A DNA stretch of 64,000 bases, taken from assembly GCA_002633025.1 (NCBI GenBank), contig NMRB01001838.1:39491-103490 (forward strand), given 5' to 3'. Below the pieces are notes generated by a model, which saw only the letters and a list, made by a program, of their open reading frames with translations, made no database searches and was not told the DNA's origin. Both the position numbers and the translations under genes were made by a program. Shown here piece after piece: positions 58,667 through 64,000 of the stretch. The stretch is from Notospermus geniculatus. Lineage: Eukaryota > Nemertea > Pilidiophora > Heteronemertea > Lineidae. How positions within the stretch are numbered: position 1 is the first letter of the stretch; each line of letters opens with the position of its first letter.

Positions 58667-59004
58667 GAAAGAGTAGGTCTAGGCCTACGTATGCAACCAT
58701 GAAAATACCACTGCAGCAGCATGTCGTCCGTTTTTGATTCCAATTAGGCCTAGTACTTATTTGTNTCACAGTCAACACTTAAGAGTGTTGATTCATTCAA
58801 AGTGTGAAAATAACACTTAATCAACGCCTAAAGTGTTAAAACAATGTAACACTTTATAAGCGTTATTTTCCAACACTTTAGTTTTTAGAGTGTGGCTACG
58901 GCCCTGGAAAGAGTAGGTCTAGGCCTACGTATGCAACCATGAAAATACCACTGCAGCAGCATGTCGTCCGTTTTTGATTCCAATTAGGCCTAGTACTTAT
59001 TTGT
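58653..59004 (+). repeat. 112-bp exact direct duplication around an N
   Basis: 58653-58764 and 58893-59004 appear identical base for base (tggctacggccctggaaaga ... tagtacttatttgt), offset by 240 bp. An N at 58765 follows copy 1. The 127 bp between are rich in aacact/agtgtt words and look like a small foldback element. Either a real insertion with a long duplication or an assembly join at the N. Confidence 0.8.
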
Positions 59005-59400
59005 AAGTTGTCATAAGACGTGAAGTACAGCTAATCTTTAAAATTTATGTTCACAAATTATACCTAGTTAACCAAATATGCCAACCCCCACACCGCAGCA
59101 TGTCCGGGTCAGGTATGTTTTCGTTGATGTTTCCCGTCTGATGGCAGTAACTAATTAGCAACGGCTCCGTCCACCTCATTATTTCAAAGAACTATGTCCC
59201 ATAATGATTAATTTACTACCAATAATTATGACCCCATAACCAACTCTTCGAATCATTTGATTGCTGAACGAATTTAGTGCCTCCATTAACCGTACGGCGT
59301 CGCTGGCTCCGGCCTTGCTGCCACGACATCGGCCACATCCACTTCTCCAACATTTCGGACAATGATCAAGCTACCAGATAAAATGACGGGTTGCAACTAG

Positions 59401-59510
59401 CATCCTGAGAACATCAGGGGTTCTTAGCGCTGGCTCCCTTCGTACCCGGGTTCGTACCGCACACGTGACGAAGGGAGCCAGCGCTAAGAACCCCTGATGT
59501 TCTCAGGATG
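59401..59510. repeat. perfect hairpin, 43-bp arms, 24-base loop
   Basis: The arm 59401-59443 (catcctgagaacatcagggg, ttcttagcgctggctccctt, cgt) is the exact reverse complement of 59468-59510, with no mismatch. The loop is acccgggttcgtaccgcaca cgtg. Confidence 0.85.
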
Positions 59511-59565
59511 GATTGGAAGCCAGGGGGATCTCTACCTTTATGCTCACGGCACCCCCATGTTGGCG

Positions 59566-59598
59566 TTGGCATGGGCATGAGCATGAGCATGAGCATGT
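59566..59598 (+). repeat. (gagcat)n microsatellite
   Basis: ggcatgggcatgagcatgag catgagcatg: five or so hexamer units. Confidence 0.8.
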
Positions 59599-61132
59599 GG
59601 CGATTCGTCCCTTTTGGACGCCTCCGTGCATTCGCTGTGTTGGTTTTTTTGCAAGGACCATTGTAGGTCTATGTTACAGTTTCGTATCGCATTCTCATTG
59701 AGAAGAAAGGAAGGTCCTTTGGACATTTGCCTGCCGTATATGTAAACTATGAAATCCGACGGCAGTATACTCCAGATTTTATGGTATTAGCTTCGCCGTT
59801 CTGATAAAATCATGCTGTATATATGAACTTGTAAGTCACAATCGAATCGTGGAATTATCTAGAGTGAATGCTTGTCAAACAGAGCAAATTATTTTCAATA
59901 GTGCTTCACCATCCTCTCTTCATTTGTACTGCAATGGCTGGCAAATATACATCGAAGTTGTAAATTGTTGTATGAACAACTGTCGTGCAATTACTAGGCT
60001 CTCGTGTTAGTGTTATTTCCTGTGCATTTTGGTAATACTAAAATCGTTCCAGGCCTATTTCATTTTCGACGTACGGAAACAGCCAACCCCGGACGTTTTT
60101 TTTTCATTCTCCGTCGCCACTCTAATAGTGTTATTTTATGATGCTCTATTACGATAGAAATTATGTATCAGCTGGAAAAGAGCCGAGTTATATTTTCAAA
60201 AAAGTCTGAAGTGGCTCCATAGTGGTTAGAGTATTTCCTCTGTGAAAAATGCCAGACTGAGGTCGCTGGTAATGTTTAGACACACCGTTTAGGCTGGCTG
60301 AAAGCGATCGCTTCTCCTGAAATAACAGACAAAACATTACATGTTGCATTCAGCAACAAATTGTCAGATTTAGGCTGGGATTCAGGAGATGTCGTCAGAG
60401 AGACCTTCTTTGAGATGTTCGTCTGATCTAGGTAAAAATTAGATGAATGTATTTCATCATAAAATATCTTTTTATCCAACGTAATGCCAAGCGAGCTGCT
60501 ATGTATTGACTTTTTAAAGATTTTTCCGTCAGGGCCTAAGCCATAGCATTATCGGCCCTGGTAAGCACAGAGGAGGCCATGTCAAGCTGATGTTCCTCAC
60601 TTGGATGGGTCTTTTACTTGCCCTTGCAAAGGCACAAGGTAAAAGGCACCACGGCGTACTCTCCCCATCCGACGGAGCCAGGGATGATTTATCCCATATG
60701 GCCCAGGCTGGAGCCATATGCTATCGAATGCAGGGAATTTCGATCGGATTTACCAAAACTTTCTTACTTGACAGATATATCTCTTCCAAACAAAAAATCC
60801 AGTTCGATTTTTTTCAGAATATAATCGAATTAGATTTTTGTCAAAACTGACCGGTTATTTGCCGAAGCTGGTTGGTCCAAAGTCATCTTAAAAAAACAAC
60901 ACGGCATTTTCCACCTGCGATCCGAATTAATACTACTTTTCAATGCCTTCACCATAGGGTTAACAATAGTATTATAACTTCCCAGCCACAAAACTTGTTA
61001 AAGTAATCAAGGGAAAAATGTTCCCATGCTTCAATACTAATCAAGTTGTTGTTGTACGTCGCCTGCCGCCAGACAAGAGCGCAGTTCAAGATGTCGAATG
61101 GAGACACATCCAAAAACCACAGCTAAATTTAT
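59599..61132. other. intergenic, only the D2 repeat copy recognised
   Basis: A degenerate tRNA-like stretch (ggctccatagtggttagagt at about 60216) lacks a good box B. Otherwise AT-rich. Confidence 0.4.
60585..60712 (+). repeat. dispersed repeat D2, copy 2
   Basis: Shares cctcacttggatggg, caaaggcac, ggcaccac, tactctccccat, and catatggcc in order with the inverse of 12655-12790. Diverged; no target duplication found. Confidence 0.6.
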
Positions 61133-61771
61133 CTACGAATCCATGGCCAACGTGTTTAATATTTTATTGTACATATTTACTCGTGCCATTTCGGAAAAAT
61201 AATAAGTCAAATTGGTCCGACTGCCAGTGCGCCAAGTGGGTGATGTATTCTGTTTGGCGCCATCGGTATAAAATATCAATGCCATGGGCCACTGTCGGGC
61301 AATGTTCACTTCCTGATCAGCGTCTGTACCAGGGCGATTCAGCATCATATCGTCTGCGTGCATCTGTTCCAGAATCCCTAAACAAAACCTGTACGGAACT
61401 TTTTCTATTGGATATAGAATAGTTTGAGATTTTGCCTGGACGGAGAATTTTGGTGAGTTCTTTTCTTGTATATCACTGGCAGTGTTTTTCTTAACAAAGG
61501 TGTTCAGTATTTTGCAATATTTTCGTCTGGATTTGCTTGTCGGCAACTCTAAATCCGCGTTGCCAGCATTACTTTGCTGGTATAGACAACACATACGAGG
61601 TTGTTGAAAACCGGCACAAGTAGGCCTACCATTCCAGGCCGATGCATAGGTTGATGGGTGCACTTCACGGTATATTGGTCGATACTGTCTCTCTGTGCTG
61701 GCAAAACTACATCGCTTCTCAAAAATGGAAGCTATTCTTGAAAGAATTCCACGAATAATGTTAAACTTCAT
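61133..61771 (-). CDS. unrecognised 212-codon open reading frame, doubtful
   Basis: A single uninterrupted frame of 212 codons, unusually long for non-coding DNA of this composition. I recognise no family. The N-terminus (MKFNIIRGILSRIASIFEKR) is basic, hydroxylated and free of acidic residues for its first 17 residues, so a mitochondrial presequence is conceivable. The rest has no clear membrane segment or catalytic motif. The context around the ATG is weak (c at -3). An AATAAA on the minus strand falls inside the last codons (61163-61168) rather than after the stop. It could be a real lineage-specific gene, a decayed retrocopy or chance. Confidence 0.3.
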   Translation of the reverse strand: MKFNIIRGILSRIASIFEKRCSFASTERQYRPIYREVHPSTYASAWNGRPTCAGFQQPRMCCLYQQSNAGNADLELPTSKSRRKYCKILNTFVKKNTASDIQEKNSPKFSVQAKSQTILYPIEKVPYRFCLGILEQMHADDMMLNRPGTDADQEVNIARQWPMALIFYTDGAKQNTSPTWRTGSRTNLTYYFSEMARVNMYNKILNTLAMDS

Positions 61772-62934
61772 TCGTTGTTAAAATTTAAAATATTGCTTAC
61801 TGTCAACGTGCAGAATTTTTTTAGAATTATGAAATTTATGTACAGTATGCACTTGCTTTTCCTTATAAAAAGTAGAAAAATTCAAAAGTGTGGCCTCTAC
61901 GTTGAAAACTCACAATTAACAAGCCATTTTACTTTTTAGTTAATGTGCCTCATATCATATGATTTAGGTAAAAAATATCAGTTTTAGGGTCATGGTGTCA
62001 TCACTCTCTTCTTTGATGGTGCGATTTACATTACACATGTACATGTATCATTGGCTTTGGCTCAGATGATTGTGGTTGCAGGAGCCCTAACTTGTGTAAA
62101 GCAATTGTTGTTGACGGCCTATTCCCTGGACCAAGTTTTTTCCACATAATTTACATCACCAACATCACAAAAAATCACAGGATATTCTGAATGATTACTC
62201 ATGATGATGCACCATGAGTTAGAACATTATATATCACAATTATTCACAATTAGTCTGGACAATTGATTGGTTTCAGTGGAAGCCTCATGGATACCGGATT
62301 TTCCGGTGTTCTTCAGAAGTTGTCGGCGATGCTTTCACTGAAATCCTTGAAAGCCAATAAGATAGCCGATGGCTAGTTTCCGAAATACAAAGGAATACTG
62401 GCTATCAGATGTAAAATTCCATTTGAAGAACCTTTCTGACTAAAGTTTCGCTTGCTTACCACCTGGGACACAGTACCGTATTCAAAAGTACAATCTACTG
62501 TTTTATTTTCGTGTACAGAGCTCGTATGTCACTTCTGTCCATTTTCTGCGTGATTTGTCTAGGCCATGAAATCCTCTCCGCCATATTATTTCCACCATTT
62601 CAGACAGTGTACGGATGTTTCCTACACGATCATGTCATACTCTACTTAGTTTATGAAGCTTCAACAAAGGTGGATGTACTGTTGGCGCCAGCAACGATAC
62701 TCCATAACAAAGATATGTGAAACTTGACACGCCGACGGTTTTTTGTGTCATTTTTCCATCATGCAATGCCACTGAAGATGACTTCAATGGAAAAATGTGC
62801 TATAACTCGATTGACAGAGAAAAACACGGGTGAAATTGTTTTCTAAGATACATCATGTGTCAGTCGGTACCCGGATGTGTGGAGGCCATGCCACTTTTGG
62901 AGGGCGTTGTTCGCATGGCGACATTAGTGATGCA
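61772..62934. other. intergenic, nothing recognised
   Basis: AT-rich DNA up to the second M4 MITE; the 69-codon frame at 62511-62720 is not recognisable. Confidence 0.45.
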
Positions 62935-63352
62935 GGGTGTGTTTCAAAAAGTGTTTCGTCCGCCCGACACCAGAAAATTTTCACCATTCTTTTGTCTACT
63001 GGTGAAAGGCTGTTTCTTGAAACTCTACAATATTCATGTCAGATCTAGATATCATGGAGCTCTAAATTATGGCACTGAAACTAATTGATCTATCAACCCT
63101 TTAAAGTCTGACAGCAGAAAGTAGTTTTGGTGTCGGACGGAACGATAAATTTTGCTGCTGAGCTCAATACTTTTTGATACCCTCCTACAAGAGTGTACAC
63201 TGTACATCCCAGATGGGGAAACTAATAGTTAAAGGTCTATATTATCAAATACTACATTTGATTTTTGGAAAATCAATGGCACAAATCTTTGTGATCATTT
63301 CAAAGTTAAATTTTGCCCCATTTTCGTGAGTGACCAATTTTGAAACACACCC
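62935..63352 (+). mobile_element. MITE family M4, copy 2 (4-bp target duplication TGCA)
   Basis: Same termini as the copy at 28051 (GGGTGTGTTTCAAAA and its inverse) and same internal inverted pair. It is flanked by tgca on both sides (62931-62934 and 63353-63356). It is 418 bp, with small insertions relative to copy 1 in the middle (around 63075-63115). Same orientation as copy 1. Confidence 0.85.
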
Positions 63353-64000
63353 TGCACGCTTTGTGTTCTCTATGCAAGCAGACTGAATTTTTCATTTGCA
63401 AAGAATATGACGAGAAAACTAGCGATATGGGGATGTTCGTACAAGAGATTTGGAAATAAGAGTATCATGTACCGAACATGATATAAATTAGATGCCCTTC
63501 TCCCCCGTGTCGAATGGGCGTGGTCCATGCAAGAAACCAAGCAGGCTTGAACCACACCTGCAGCCTTCTTTAGCATTCGCTGTGAACATAGCAACTCCTG
63601 CAATCTTCAAATCTATTGGCGAGTATGTTTGTTTCTTGTTTTACAATGGCTCTTATCAGAGATTTACTACAATAGGAACTTTGTTCATTAGTTTTTCAAA
63701 TACATATGACCAATTTTTGATACAATGTTTTGAAAGGCATTTTTTTCTGAAATCTGAGACTCACTGGCGCCAGGTAGCCACTTAAGGGCTATATTACAAT
63801 AATGGCCAAACCTTGTAGTTTTTATTTCATAATTAGTCGAGGCACATGCCGGTAGATTGTTAAACGAAAGATTTATCACTGGCTTCTGCAAAGTGGTGAG
63901 GACGAAGCAATGACGACGACTTTAGCAAACTCATAACCGGACTTTAATGAACACACACACTTATCTTTTTTTATGACAGGTCATCATGATCTCTAAATGA

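Noticed and set aside
60212-60275. Degenerate tRNA-like sequence with a box A look-alike
   Set aside because: Box B is not recognisable and no cloverleaf closes.
61133-61771. RNase H or retroelement origin suggested by the residues FYTDGAK
   Set aside because: Only this short match exists; the later RNase H residues and any reverse transcriptase motifs are absent.

Overview
The window is eukaryotic: AT-rich, gene-poor, with large introns and a high density of small dispersed repeats. A sperm-flagellum gene with spliced exons, tRNA-derived SINEs, many miniature inverted-repeat elements (MITEs), and frequent tacatgta and taggcctac words suggest a marine invertebrate animal (ambulacrarian or lophotrochozoan type). 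The sequence alone does not fix the phylum. There are no bacterial genes, operons or CRISPR arrays.

Region 1 (about 1-31.5 kb, + strand) holds the 3' part of a gene for a sperm-tail PG-rich repeat (STPG2/SHIPPO-like) protein. Three phase-compatible exons are visible: 5612-5795, 20629-20744 and a terminal one at 31315-31446, followed by AATAAA at 31494. Earlier exons must lie to the left of the window or were missed. The two introns (14.8 and 10.6 kb) are packed with mobile-element copies. These include a TA-flanked foldback family (four copies), a TTA-flanked PIF/Harbinger-like pair rich in AATAAA, a 5-bp-target-duplication family, a pogo-like MITE, SINEs and minisatellites.

Region 2 (about 31.5-55.6 kb) has no gene I can defend. 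It holds a 29-bp tandem array, an 8-bp-target-duplication hAT-like composite, a third SINE, several foldback elements, a 39-kb minisatellite, a compound ATC satellite, two TTAA-flanked MITEs, and the second copy of a foldback family with 14-bp target duplications and a hammerhead-like core.

Region 3 (55.7-57.8 kb, - strand) contains the one intact gene: an intronless 411-residue EamA/SLC35G-type membrane transporter. A decayed copy of its C-terminal exon lies just downstream. Three tandem composite ETS-CRE sites lie about 430-490 bp upstream of its start codon.

Region 4 (57.8-64 kb) is a nested repeat cluster with a probable assembly seam at an N (58765), a perfect 43-bp-arm hairpin (59401-59510), a doubtful 212-codon ORF, and the second copy of a MITE family with palindromic 4-bp target duplications.

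I found no previously undescribed multi-gene system. The most original signals are structural: the 14-bp-TSD foldback family, the 4-bp palindromic-TSD MITE, and the triple ETS-CRE array.
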